The notes under the pieces were generated by a model that was given only the letters and a program-made list of their open reading frames with translations, searched no databases and had not been told where the DNA came from. Positions 1-8,968 of a stretch of DNA of 64,000 nucleotides are shown piece after piece. The DNA is from Cytophagales bacterium. Lineage in GTDB: Bacteria > Bacteroidota > Bacteroidia > Cytophagales > Bernardetiaceae. The stretch lies in assembly GCA_013299045.1 (NCBI GenBank), contig JAAFJX010000004.1:124001-188000 (forward strand), given 5' to 3'. Every line of letters starts with the position of its first letter. The first letter of the stretch is position 1. The position numbers and the translations under genes were made by a program.

Positions 1-90
1 TCTCTATTTGCTATTTTTTTGTCTTTTCCTTAATATTGCGTTCTTCGGCCTCACAAATGCTCGGGCTTTCTCCTTTGTTATCAAACTCTT

Positions 91-2448
91 ATGCTCAAAA
101 AAGACACTTTGTATGGATTGGTAGTGCTGGCTTTTTGGTTGGCCACACAAGCTATTTACAGCTCGGCGCTGGCACAAAATATACCCACTTTGGCAGAAAT
201 AATGAATGGTCATCAGTTTGTGGGGCATTTGCCACAAGATGCCTACTTTAACGAAGAGGCTTCACGTGTTTATTTCAAGTGGAAACCCAATCAACATGGC
301 AAAATAGAGCTTTATGGCCAAAAGCTCAAGAATGGTCAGCCAGAGGGCGAGCCGTACATAGTAGAAGCTTCTGAAAAAGAGCAACTTATTCCTGATGAAG
401 GCGCGTATAATACTACTTTCAAACAAAAAGTATTTGAAGCCGAAGGCGACTTATTTTTGTATGACCTTATCAGCAAACAGCGTTTTAGGCTTTGTCAAAC
501 ACCAGAGCGCGAAAACAGCCCAAGTTTTGATGCCAGCGGTACAAAAATCTTTTATGAAAAACAGGATAATTTATGCTTGTTCAACCGACAAAATGGCTTC
601 TGGACGCAGCTAACAAACCTGAAAAAGGGTTACGCAGCACCAGTTCAGGCCGCATCTGAGTCTGACAAATGGCTGCAAAGCGAAGAGAAAAAGCTCATCG
701 GTATTTTCAAAAATGCGCCCGAAAGCCAACCACGACAACTACCAAAAGCAGCTAAAGTATTTCATTTGGGCGACCTCTCCCCCTATGATTTTTCGCCAAG
801 CCCTAATGCCAAATTTGTAGCCTTTAATGCCTACACAGCCTTAGAGGATAAGGCAACTCTAGTACCAAGCTATGTAACAGAATCCGGCTTTACAGAAAAC
901 CTCAATGCGCGCGCCAACGTGGGTCAGTATGAGGCGCTTTATGAAAGCTATCTCATGGACGTAGAAAAGGACACTGTTTATCGCTTATCTTTCAGTAAGC
1001 TACCAAATATTCAGGCCGAGCCAGCTTACTATAAGGATTACCAATACAACAAACCCAAAAAAGACCGCCCCATAGCGCCTACCCGTGTGCTTTGGTCGGA
1101 CGACAGCCAGTATGCGTTGATGGACGTGCGTTCCCAAGACAACAAGGACCGCTGGCTTGTGTTGCTAAATACCCAAAACGGTACTCTGGAATGCCTCAAC
1201 CAACAGCACGATGAGGCATGGATTGGCGGCCCTGGTATTGATGAATGGGAAGAGGCTAGAGGTGCAATGGGCTTTTTGAGCGATAATGCTACGTTTTATT
1301 TTCAGTCTGAAGAAAGCGGTTATTCACACATTTATACCTACCACATACCTACAAAAACTGTCAGAGCGCTTACCTCTGGGCTTTTTGAAGTATCTGAGCT
1401 GAGGCTATCTCGCAACAAACAGAATTTTTTATTTTCGGCCAATAAAAATCACCCAGGCGAATATCATTTTTACCAACTGTCCGTTAGTGGCGGAAGCATG
1501 GTGCAAATTACTCAAAATGAGGGACTTCATCAAGTTGTACTTTCCAATGACGATAAGTGGCTCATTGACCGCTATTCTTTTATGACCAAGCCGTGGGAGC
1601 TTTATGTACAGGAGAATAAAGCTGGCGCAAAGGCTCATCAGATAACCAACTCTACTACCGAAAATTTTAAAAAGTACAACTGGCACTTGCCCGAGATTGT
1701 AACTTTTAAAGCCCAAGACGGCGCGAACGTATATGCGCGCTTGTATAGAAAAAATAGCGTTAAAAGCGAAAAGGCCGTTATTTTTGTGCATGGCGCAGGC
1801 TATTTACAGAACGTCCACAAAGGTTGGAGTCATTACTTTCGCGAGTATATGTTTCATAACCTGCTCTTGGAAAAAGGCTATACTATTCTAGACATTGATT
1901 ATCGAGCTTCGGAAGGCTACGGGCGGGCGTGGCGCACGGGCATATACAGGCACATGGGAGGGCTAGACCTTTCTGACCACGTGGACGGCGCAAAGTTTTT
2001 GGTAGAAAAATGCGGCATAGATGCCAAACGAATAGGCATTTATGGTGGTTCTTATGGTGGTTTTATAACGCTAATGGCCATGTTTAACCACCCAGACCTC
2101 TTCAAGGCTGGGGCGGCTTTACGCTCCGTTACGGACTGGGCGCATTATAATCATGGCTATACCTCCAACATTCTAAATACGCCTGTTCTAGACCCCAAAG
2201 CCTTTCAGCGTAGCTCACCCATTTATTTTGCGGAAGGTCTCAAAGGACATCTGCTCATTTGTCATGGTATGATAGACACGAATGTTCATTTTCAGGACGT
2301 GGTGCGGCTGTCGCAACGCCTCATTGAACTTGGGAAGACGAACTGGGAGATGGCCATTTATCCGCTCGAAGACCATGGGTTCGTACACGGCAGTTCATGG
2401 CATGACGAGTACCGCCGCATTTTAGAATTGTTTGAAAAAGTGCTTTAA
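91..2448 (+). CDS. Secreted S9-family prolyl oligopeptidase / dipeptidyl peptidase IV-like protease
   Basis: A 785-residue protein that should cleave peptides in the periplasm or at the cell surface, typically releasing dipeptides after proline or alanine. A hydrophobic N-terminus ending near SALAQ (residue ~28) is a signal peptide. Residues ~30-540 form the beta-propeller half; the C-terminal ~240 residues form the alpha/beta-hydrolase half. The catalytic triad is visible: Ser654 in GGSYGG, Asp729 in GMIDTNVHFQ and His762 in EDHGF. Length matches DPP-IV-like enzymes. The stop codon overlaps the start of the next gene by one base (TAATG), suggesting translational coupling. Exact substrate preference within S9B/S9C cannot be read from sequence alone. 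Confidence 0.9.
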   Translation: MLKKDTLYGLVVLAFWLATQAIYSSALAQNIPTLAEIMNGHQFVGHLPQDAYFNEEASRVYFKWKPNQHGKIELYGQKLKNGQPEGEPYIVEASEKEQLIPDEGAYNTTFKQKVFEAEGDLFLYDLISKQRFRLCQTPERENSPSFDASGTKIFYEKQDNLCLFNRQNGFWTQLTNLKKGYAAPVQAASESDKWLQSEEKKLIGIFKNAPESQPRQLPKAAKVFHLGDLSPYDFSPSPNAKFVAFNAYTALEDKATLVPSYVTESGFTENLNARANVGQYEALYESYLMDVEKDTVYRLSFSKLPNIQAEPAYYKDYQYNKPKKDRPIAPTRVLWSDDSQYALMDVRSQDNKDRWLVLLNTQNGTLECLNQQHDEAWIGGPGIDEWEEARGAMGFLSDNATFYFQSEESGYSHIYTYHIPTKTVRALTSGLFEVSELRLSRNKQNFLFSANKNHPGEYHFYQLSVSGGSMVQITQNEGLHQVVLSNDDKWLIDRYSFMTKPWELYVQENKAGAKAHQITNSTTENFKKYNWHLPEIVTFKAQDGANVYARLYRKNSVKSEKAVIFVHGAGYLQNVHKGWSHYFREYMFHNLLLEKGYTILDIDYRASEGYGRAWRTGIYRHMGGLDLSDHVDGAKFLVEKCGIDAKRIGIYGGSYGGFITLMAMFNHPDLFKAGAALRSVTDWAHYNHGYTSNILNTPVLDPKAFQRSSPIYFAEGLKGHLLICHGMIDTNVHFQDVVRLSQRLIELGKTNWEMAIYPLEDHGFVHGSSWHDEYRRILELFEKVL

Positions 2449-3602
2449 TGCAAGCTCAGTTGGCCTATTTTTCAAGAAAGTTAACTAGCCCACAAGGTCG
2501 CCTTTTTTCAGCTTTGGGGGCTAGTTTGTGTGCTTTTTTGATGCAGCGCTGGTGTTGCTGGGCTGGGCTTATGCGAACACATGATTCAAAGTATTATGAG
2601 GCCACTGCCCAGAATGTAGGCTTACATAACCTTTGGCATGACCATCTGGGGCAACTTTATACAAACTGGCCGCCTCTGTATCCTTTTCTGCTCTCATTTT
2701 TCCCGCTCAATATTCCACTCTGGGCTTCTTGGCTACAAGCTTTGGCACTTTTTGGAACGGTTTTGGGTTTTTGTTACTTAATGCCGCCACAAAAAAGTTC
2801 TGGTATTTTATTGCGTTTATTGGGCGCGGCTTTCTGCCCCTTTCTAATGCTCTGTGCTGTTTTTCTATGGTCAGAAATGCTCTTTTTATGCGCTTCGGTT
2901 TGGGCTTTTGTTGGCATAGAGCGCTTTTTAAGCGCAGATTTAGACTCTTTTGAAGAAAAAAAATGCTTTTGGGCAACTGTTTTATGTCTCAATCTAGCTT
3001 GTTTGAGTCGTCATGCCGGCATTTTTTGGATTTTGGCTGGTAGCATCGTGCTTTTTGAGCGGCTTGGTTTCAAGAAAACAGCGCTATGGCTAGTTGCCTC
3101 ATCTTTCTCTTTTGCCTGCTGGCAGGTTCGCACTGTTTTTTTTGTAGAAAATGCCAAAGATTATCGGCAGGCTATGGGCGCGGTCAGTTTGCAAGAAAGC
3201 GCGCTGTCTTATACCGAAACGCTGGGCAGCTGGCTAAGTGCAGAATCTTTGCCCTGTGTATTTAAAGTAATTTTAGGACTGGCATTTTTAGTCTTTTTCG
3301 TCGTTTTACTTTATCGTACATGGGCGGCTTTGTGGGTACGGCGCTGGGCTTGCTTAGTGCTGATGTATGTGCTAGGTTTGCTATTACTCCGCATGAATAT
3401 TGCTAGCGAAAGCGAACGTTATTTGCTGCCCATTTGGCTGCTTGTGCTTCCCCTTTGGCAAATTGCAAACTCCGAGATGAAAACAGTTACTTCGTTTGAT
3501 ATCTTTTTAAGGCAGCTCAGTCGTATTTTATTAGTACTTGTTCTGTTTTTACTAGCTGCAAAGTGCTGCAAAGCGCTGTGGTTTTGGGGGAGTTTGGGGT
3601 AG
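2448..3602 (+). CDS. Multi-pass membrane protein, GT-C (ArnT/PMT-like) glycosyltransferase candidate
   Basis: A 384-residue, strongly hydrophobic protein with about nine predicted membrane segments. After the first segment there is an extracytoplasmic loop, RTHDSKYYEATAQNV then NWPPLYPFLL, which resembles the first loop of polyprenol-phosphate-dependent GT-C glycosyltransferases, where an acidic pair and a P-P-x-Y/F element are typical. Only one acidic residue is clear here, so the assignment is an inference. The ATG overlaps the stop of the preceding peptidase, so the two are probably cotranslated. It could also be an unrelated membrane protein of unknown function. Confidence 0.55.
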   Translation: MQAQLAYFSRKLTSPQGRLFSALGASLCAFLMQRWCCWAGLMRTHDSKYYEATAQNVGLHNLWHDHLGQLYTNWPPLYPFLLSFFPLNIPLWASWLQALALFGTVLGFCYLMPPQKSSGILLRLLGAAFCPFLMLCAVFLWSEMLFLCASVWAFVGIERFLSADLDSFEEKKCFWATVLCLNLACLSRHAGIFWILAGSIVLFERLGFKKTALWLVASSFSFACWQVRTVFFVENAKDYRQAMGAVSLQESALSYTETLGSWLSAESLPCVFKVILGLAFLVFFVVLLYRTWAALWVRRWACLVLMYVLGLLLLRMNIASESERYLLPIWLLVLPLWQIANSEMKTVTSFDIFLRQLSRILLVLVLFLLAAKCCKALWFWGSLG

Positions 3603-3623
3603 CTCTTTTTTTGCTTTTAGCGT

Positions 3624-3876
3624 AGCCTCTTAAAAAGCACTTTCAACAGATGTAAGCTAAATCAAGGAGAATAGCTTACCTAATCGTCCCTTAAAATATA
3701 TCTCAGGTGTTTATTGTCAGCAAATTAAACAAGCATTTCATCTTCAAAATCTCTTAGCTTTTAGCCTATTTTGTCAAATAACTGGCAAAATTGTAAGGAC
3801 TACTCGCGGTCTGCACTGCCTCGCATCAGACAAAAGCGAATGGCTCAAAGGTGAGAGGGTGAGATTTTCTGTGCAA
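3624..3876. repeat. Rearranged fragment (copy C) of the 0.9-1.0 kb non-coding repeat
   Basis: This fills the 380-bp gap between two genes. Bases 3682-3876 match the left 194 bases of copy B (60828-61021), including the shared start TCCCTTAAAATATATCT and a shared end near GATTTTCTGTGCAA. Immediately before it, bases 3624-3681 match the right end of the same element in reverse complement (compare 61787-61846; shared AGATGTAAGCTAAAT). The two ends are therefore abutted head to head with the middle missing. Matching is by eye; substitutions are more frequent than between copies A and B, so this copy looks older. Confidence 0.85.
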
Positions 3877-3982
3877 CTCTGTTTGGTTTGTCGTTTTCTC
3901 TGTAATCGTTGTTTTTGAGTTCAATAAGCTTTTTTCCTAATGTTTTTGTAGTAGTTTTGTGCTTTCATTGGGCTGAAACATT

Positions 3983-4816
3983 ATGCAAATTCAACATCTA
4001 TTCGCCAATGTGCATCTTTGTCGGCTTGATGAGTTAGGCGGCAACAAGCCCTTTAAACTCAAGTACAACATCATACACTATCTGAGGAATGATTACGACC
4101 AATTAATCACGTTCGGCGGAGCACATTCCAATCATTTGCGCGCTGTTGCAGATGTAACATACAAACACCAAATTCCGCTTTTGGCGGTTGTGCGAGGCGA
4201 ACGAAACAATAGTCTGCTCTTTGAACACCTAGAAGGGTGTGGTGCTAAGTTGCTGTTTGTAAGCCGCTCAGAATATAAGACGTTCCGTGAAACGGACTAC
4301 GAGGTATGGCGCAAAGAATTTCCGAAAAGCTACATCTTGCCCGAAGGCGGAGCGAATGCAATGGCTGTTCAGGGTGCTTCAGAAATTGGCCTACTTGTCA
4401 GAAAGAGCATTTTTCCAGAACCCACCTATGTGTGCGTTCCTGCGGGAACAGGCGCAACAGCCACGGGCTTGCTGAACTTTTTTTGGGAAAGCCCTACCAA
4501 AATTGTGGTCTATTCCGCACTAAAAGGTGGCGATTTTTTACGTGAGGCCATCTTCACACAATTAAGAACGCTCCGGCCTACCGCCACGGTTGAGCAGCTC
4601 AACAAACGCCTATTGCTCAAAACAGATTTTCATTTTGGAGGTTTTGCCAAAAGCAACCCAACTTTACGCAACTTTATGCTTTCTTTTGAAAGAGACTATC
4701 ATGTAGCGCTAGACCAAGTCTATACGGCCAAGATGCTTTTTGGAATTTTTCAGGAACAGGCTTTTTATACCACAGATAATAAGTGTGTGTTAGTTTTTCA
4801 TACATATAACCCATAA
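3983..4816 (+). CDS. PLP-dependent D-cysteine desulfhydrase / ACC deaminase family protein
   Basis: A 277-residue member of the tryptophan-synthase-beta fold group. GGNKPFKLKYN (Lys22 the likely Schiff-base lysine) and FGGAHSNHLRA (the substrate carboxylate/PLP loop) are the family signatures, and PAGTGATATGL is the glycine-rich phosphate-binding loop. Family members are usually 300-340 residues with the lysine near residue 50, so this protein lacks ~25-30 N-terminal residues. An in-frame TGA lies three codons upstream (3974-3976), so no longer start exists. Members deaminate D-cysteine or ACC; which one applies here is unknown. The upstream gap holds repeat copy C, so loss of the N-terminus through rearrangement is possible. 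Confidence 0.75.
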   Translation: MQIQHLFANVHLCRLDELGGNKPFKLKYNIIHYLRNDYDQLITFGGAHSNHLRAVADVTYKHQIPLLAVVRGERNNSLLFEHLEGCGAKLLFVSRSEYKTFRETDYEVWRKEFPKSYILPEGGANAMAVQGASEIGLLVRKSIFPEPTYVCVPAGTGATATGLLNFFWESPTKIVVYSALKGGDFLREAIFTQLRTLRPTATVEQLNKRLLLKTDFHFGGFAKSNPTLRNFMLSFERDYHVALDQVYTAKMLFGIFQEQAFYTTDNKCVLVFHTYNP

Positions 4817-4916
4817 ATATTTGAATTATAATGACTTAATCGCCTACTTGATTCGCGAAACCTTCTAAAATGAATGGCAAACCACACTCCTTGAACCGAA
4901 TAAAAAGCCGCTATTT

Positions 4917-4948
4917 TTTGGAAATTGCAAGAAATGCTAGTAGGTTTG
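4917..4948 (+). promoter_or_regulatory. Bacteroidota-type promoter of the TerD-like gene
   Basis: TTTG (4917-4920), 20 bases, then TAGGTTTG (4941-4948) fits the -33 TTTG / -7 TAnnTTTG consensus of the primary sigma factor in this phylum. It predicts transcription from about 4955, roughly 50 bases before the ATG at 5006. Confidence 0.65.
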
Positions 4949-5005
4949 CGCCGCTCTTACGCGCCTTTCCTAATAAGCAACCCATTTTAGTTCTGCCTCT
5001 TGCCA

Positions 5006-5647
5006 ATGTCCCTGCCAAGTAAAAATACACCGTCCCAACTAGAAAAAGGGGCTATTTACAAACTAGTAGATAAGGAGAGTCAAGAGCCTGTTTTGTCTAT
5101 CACAATAGGTTTAAATTGGGGCATTATTAAAAAAACTGCATTTTTTGGCCTTATTCGCAACAAAGAGGCTGTAGATTTAGACGGAAGCGTGGCTATTTTT
5201 GACAAAAATAAAAATCTTATTGACCAGGTCTATTACAAAAAGCTAGAGTCCTATGATAATGCTATCAAACACAGTGGAGACGATTTAGTGGGAGACCATT
5301 TTGGCGACGATAAGGAAGACAATGAGGTAGTAACTCTTGATTTTGCGAAGGTTAATCCGAATGTTCATCAAATTGTTTTTTTTATGAACAGTTTTAAGGG
5401 GCAAGATTTTTCTCAAATTCCTTACACCAAGATAACTATTTATCAGGGCATGGACGATAAGGCCACCGACCGCATCATTACAAATTTCAGTTTGGCGGCA
5501 GACGATGCCTTTGAGGGCAAGGTGTCCGTCGTGATGGCTAAGTTCTACCGTGACGGACGCGACTGGGTCTTTCAGAGTATTGGCGAAGCGGTTGATTCTA
5601 AACGGATTCCAGGAACTATTGAGACCATTCAGCAGCGTTATCTTTAA
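5006..5647 (+). CDS. TerD-family (tellurite resistance/stress) calcium-binding-like protein
   Basis: A 213-residue cytoplasmic protein with a TerD domain: LDGSVAIFDKNKNLIDQVYYKK, followed by HSGDDLVGDHFGDDKEDNE, the acidic loop that binds calcium in TerD homologues, and the strand VHQIVFFMNSFKGQDFS. TerD proteins act in stress-response complexes linked to tellurite, phage and colicin resistance. No other ter gene (terB, terC, terZ) is near, so it is a solitary member. I chose the ATG at 5006; a TTG two codons earlier is possible but less likely. A good promoter precedes it. Confidence 0.85.
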   Translation: MSLPSKNTPSQLEKGAIYKLVDKESQEPVLSITIGLNWGIIKKTAFFGLIRNKEAVDLDGSVAIFDKNKNLIDQVYYKKLESYDNAIKHSGDDLVGDHFGDDKEDNEVVTLDFAKVNPNVHQIVFFMNSFKGQDFSQIPYTKITIYQGMDDKATDRIITNFSLAADDAFEGKVSVVMAKFYRDGRDWVFQSIGEAVDSKRIPGTIETIQQRYL

Positions 5648-5826
5648 AGTCAATAAGCTGCACGGCCTGTGTTAAAAACTCAAAAAACTTGTTAAAAAAG
5701 CAAGCCATTAGGGTTTCTGTTCAAATAATATCTCTATATTCGCGGTTTAAATCAAAGAGTTAGCATGATGTTCTTTTTATAGAGCACCTATTAAATTCTT
5801 CAAAATTAATCTGTTAAGTATAATCT

Positions 5827-8800
5827 ATGCTATCCTTACAAGCATTCAGGCGAGCCAACAACATTGCAGGCTGGCTAGTATTTTTGGTTGCTACCCTTGT
5901 TTATGCCATTACGGTAGAAAGAACAGCAAGCTTTTGGGATTGTGGCGAGTTCATAGCCGTGTCTAGTAAATTGATGGTGCCTCACCCGCCTGGCGCGCCT
6001 TTTTTCTTGTTGTTAGGCAGAATGGCCTCCTTTTTAGCCGCTGACGATTTGCAAATCGCCTATTGGATAAATATGCTGTCCGTTTTTTCTAGTTCCTTCA
6101 CCATTCTATTCTTGTACTGGACAATCGTACTATTGGCGCGTAAATTTACTACACCAGACCTCAACGGTCAGTTTGATATGGGGCAGGTAGCAGGCATGAT
6201 AGGCTCTGGCATAGTAGGTGCGCTCACTTATACTTTTTCAGATTCTTTCTGGTTTTCTGCTGTTGAGGCTGAGGTCTATGCCATGTCCTCTTTCTTCACA
6301 GCCCTTGTTGTTTGGGCTATGCTCAAGTGGGAACACATTGAAGATGAAGCTGCTGCAAACCGTTGGATTATTTTTATCGCCTACATGATGGGGCTTTCTA
6401 TTGGCGTTCACTTGCTCAACTTGCTGACTATTCCCGCGCTTGGGCTAGTTTACTACTTTAAAAAGAACAAAATTTTTAGCTGGTACACACTCGGTATTAA
6501 CTTCGCCGTTTGTGGTTTGATTGTAGGCTTCATCAATTTTGGCATCATACCGGGTTTCCCTAGTTTGGCTGCCAAGTTTGAACTCATTTTTGTCAATGGT
6601 CTGAGTATGCCTTTCGGTACAGGTGCTGCCTTTTTTATCATGCTGCTGGTAGGCGCGCTTGTTTATGGCATTTGGTATTCCGTCAAGCAACAGAACCTAT
6701 GGCTTAATACTGGTCTCTTGTCTTTGGTTTTTATTTTGGTAGGTTACATGAGCTACGGCTTGGTACTGATTCGCTCTAACCAAAACCCGCCTATTGATGA
6801 GAATAACCCAGAAGATGTTATGACTTTCGTCTCTTACCTTAAACGTGAACAGTATGGCGACCGCCCCCTTATCTTTGGACAAACCTTCGCTGCAGAGCGC
6901 ATTGACACCGAAATTGGGGAAGAACTCTACCGCAAAGACGAAGTATCAGGTAAATATGTAGTCTTTGACCGAAAGCCAATTCCTGTCTTTGATAATGAAA
7001 ATCAAATGCTATTTCCGCGTATTTATAGCAGCGACGGCGACCACGTACGCCTCTACCGCGAGTGGCTAGGTCTGAAAGAAGGCGAAAAACCTACTATGGG
7101 AGATAATGTTCGCTTTTTCTTCAAGTTCCAGTTTGGGCATATGTTCCTGCGCTACTTTATGTGGAATTTCTCTGGCCGTGCTGGTGATGACAAAGAAGCA
7201 GACTGGCTGCGTCCTTGGTCGCCTTCTTCACCTCCCGAAGAAGTAGCCTTGACAAAATCTTATGATAATTTTTATATGCTTCCGCTCATTTTGGGTTTAC
7301 TAGGATTCTTCTTTCATTATTCCAAAGAACGCAATGGCTGGGGTATCGTTATGGTCTTGTTCATGATTCTGGGGCCTATTCTTGTGTTTTATTTAAACTC
7401 ACCGCCTGTTGAGCCACGTGAGCGCGACTATGTGTATGTGGGAGCTTTTTATGCCTTTACTATCTGGATAGGTTTGGGAGTTCAGGCTGTTTGGGAGCTG
7501 TTCCAAAAATATTTGAAAGGCATAGCGGGCGCTTCGGTAGCTACGCTTATTTGCTTGATTGTACCATTCCTAATGGGCTTTAAAAGTTGGGATAACCACA
7601 ACCGTAACAACCGCTTCTTGTCCGTTGACCAAGCTCGCAATACGCTGGCAAGTTGTGCGCCAAATGCCGTCCTCTTTACGGGTGGCGACAATGACACCTT
7701 TCCGCTCTGGTACGTACAGGAAGTAGAAAAATTCCGTCAGGACGTGCGCGTGGTAGTTTTGAGCTACCTCAGCACAGACTGGTACATTGACCAACTCAAG
7801 CGCCAGTCGCACGAGTCCAAGCCTTTGCCTATTTCTTTGGACAAATTGAATTATTTACAAGGTAAAAACGACTATGTACCGGTGGTAGACCGCGACAACA
7901 CCAACCGTCCTATCATGCTCAAAAAGTGGCTGGAGTTGCTCAATAAAAACGACTCCCGCGTTTTGGTGCAGCTTTCCGACGGCACCTATACAGGTACATT
8001 GCCTTCCAAAAAACTGCAACTCGCCGTGGACTCTGCTGCCGTTATAGCGAAAGGCATTATTCCTAAGGGAAAAGAAAATCGTATTCCTAAATTTATTGAG
8101 ATTGAAGTGGGTGGTAGCCACATTTTCAAAAATGACCTCATGATTCTGGATATGATTGCCTCTAGCAACTGGGACAGACCCATCTACTTCAATAACACTT
8201 CTGCAAACACCACCAATTTGAGCTTTTTGAAGTATTTACAAATGGAGGGCATGGCTTACCGCTTCTTGCCTATCGTGGGTGAAAATGACGGTGAAACAGG
8301 CGAAGTCAATACAGAAGCTACGCTGAAAAACCTTGAAAAATTTGCCTTCAGAGGTTTGCAAGATATAAACAACTACCATGACGAGGAGTTCCGTAAGTTC
8401 GGCTCTAACTACCGAAACGTTTACCTGCGTTTGGCTTATGCGCTCATGGGCGAGGGTAAAAAAGAAGAGGCACGCAAGGTTATCAAAAATTGTATGACCA
8501 AACTGCCAGACCCTGCCATGCCCTATAACTACTATATGCCGCGCTTTGTAGATGTCATGTTGCTTTTGGATATGGACAAGGAAGCCCTTGAGGTGGCTAA
8601 TAAAGTCTTCGGCCGAGCCCAAGAGAGTATAGAGTTTATCCGCAAGCACCAGTTGCAATCCGACTTTAGCTATGAAGACCTACAAATGCGTTCTCAGTTC
8701 CTTATGCAGCAGCTTTCTGCTGTTTATCGCGCCGCCGAAAGCAGAGCCTCCCAGCGCATAGACTACATTAAGCAGGCGCAAGCCGCCAAACAAGATGCCC

Positions 8801-8907
8801 TAGTGCCTGATGCGGCAAAAGAGCTTCCCGAGCTAGAAAAACGCCAAAAAGAATACGCTGCACTTGCCAAAAAGTTTGCTGAGGCGCTCGGCAAATATAC
8901 GCAATAA
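5827..8907 (+). CDS. DUF2723 membrane protein (putative TMEM260/GT117-type glycosyltransferase) with C-terminal soluble region
   Basis: A 1026-residue integral membrane protein typical of the Bacteroidota. The N-terminal third carries the DUF2723 hallmark TASFWDCGEFIA followed by HPPGAPFFLLLGR, then a series of membrane helices up to about residue 570. The rest is extracytoplasmic or soluble with GGDNDTFPLWYVQEV and a helical, TPR-like tail. Related eukaryotic TMEM260 proteins are protein O-mannosyltransferases, so a role in glycosylating secreted proteins is a reasonable inference, not shown here. Length matches the family (1000-1150). Confidence 0.88.
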   Translation: MLSLQAFRRANNIAGWLVFLVATLVYAITVERTASFWDCGEFIAVSSKLMVPHPPGAPFFLLLGRMASFLAADDLQIAYWINMLSVFSSSFTILFLYWTIVLLARKFTTPDLNGQFDMGQVAGMIGSGIVGALTYTFSDSFWFSAVEAEVYAMSSFFTALVVWAMLKWEHIEDEAAANRWIIFIAYMMGLSIGVHLLNLLTIPALGLVYYFKKNKIFSWYTLGINFAVCGLIVGFINFGIIPGFPSLAAKFELIFVNGLSMPFGTGAAFFIMLLVGALVYGIWYSVKQQNLWLNTGLLSLVFILVGYMSYGLVLIRSNQNPPIDENNPEDVMTFVSYLKREQYGDRPLIFGQTFAAERIDTEIGEELYRKDEVSGKYVVFDRKPIPVFDNENQMLFPRIYSSDGDHVRLYREWLGLKEGEKPTMGDNVRFFFKFQFGHMFLRYFMWNFSGRAGDDKEADWLRPWSPSSPPEEVALTKSYDNFYMLPLILGLLGFFFHYSKERNGWGIVMVLFMILGPILVFYLNSPPVEPRERDYVYVGAFYAFTIWIGLGVQAVWELFQKYLKGIAGASVATLICLIVPFLMGFKSWDNHNRNNRFLSVDQARNTLASCAPNAVLFTGGDNDTFPLWYVQEVEKFRQDVRVVVLSYLSTDWYIDQLKRQSHESKPLPISLDKLNYLQGKNDYVPVVDRDNTNRPIMLKKWLELLNKNDSRVLVQLSDGTYTGTLPSKKLQLAVDSAAVIAKGIIPKGKENRIPKFIEIEVGGSHIFKNDLMILDMIASSNWDRPIYFNNTSANTTNLSFLKYLQMEGMAYRFLPIVGENDGETGEVNTEATLKNLEKFAFRGLQDINNYHDEEFRKFGSNYRNVYLRLAYALMGEGKKEEARKVIKNCMTKLPDPAMPYNYYMPRFVDVMLLLDMDKEALEVANKVFGRAQESIEFIRKHQLQSDFSYEDLQMRSQFLMQQLSAVYRAAESRASQRIDYIKQAQAAKQDALVPDAAKELPELEKRQKEYAALAKKFAEALGKYTQ

Positions 8908-8968
8908 ACCAAAAGCCGTTCAAAAAGTTATTTGTTAAAAATTAAGACAAAATTTGAATACAAATTGT

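Noticed and set aside
8236-8658. 140-residue open frame opposite the DUF2723 gene
   Set aside because: Shadow of a well-supported gene with no independent evidence.
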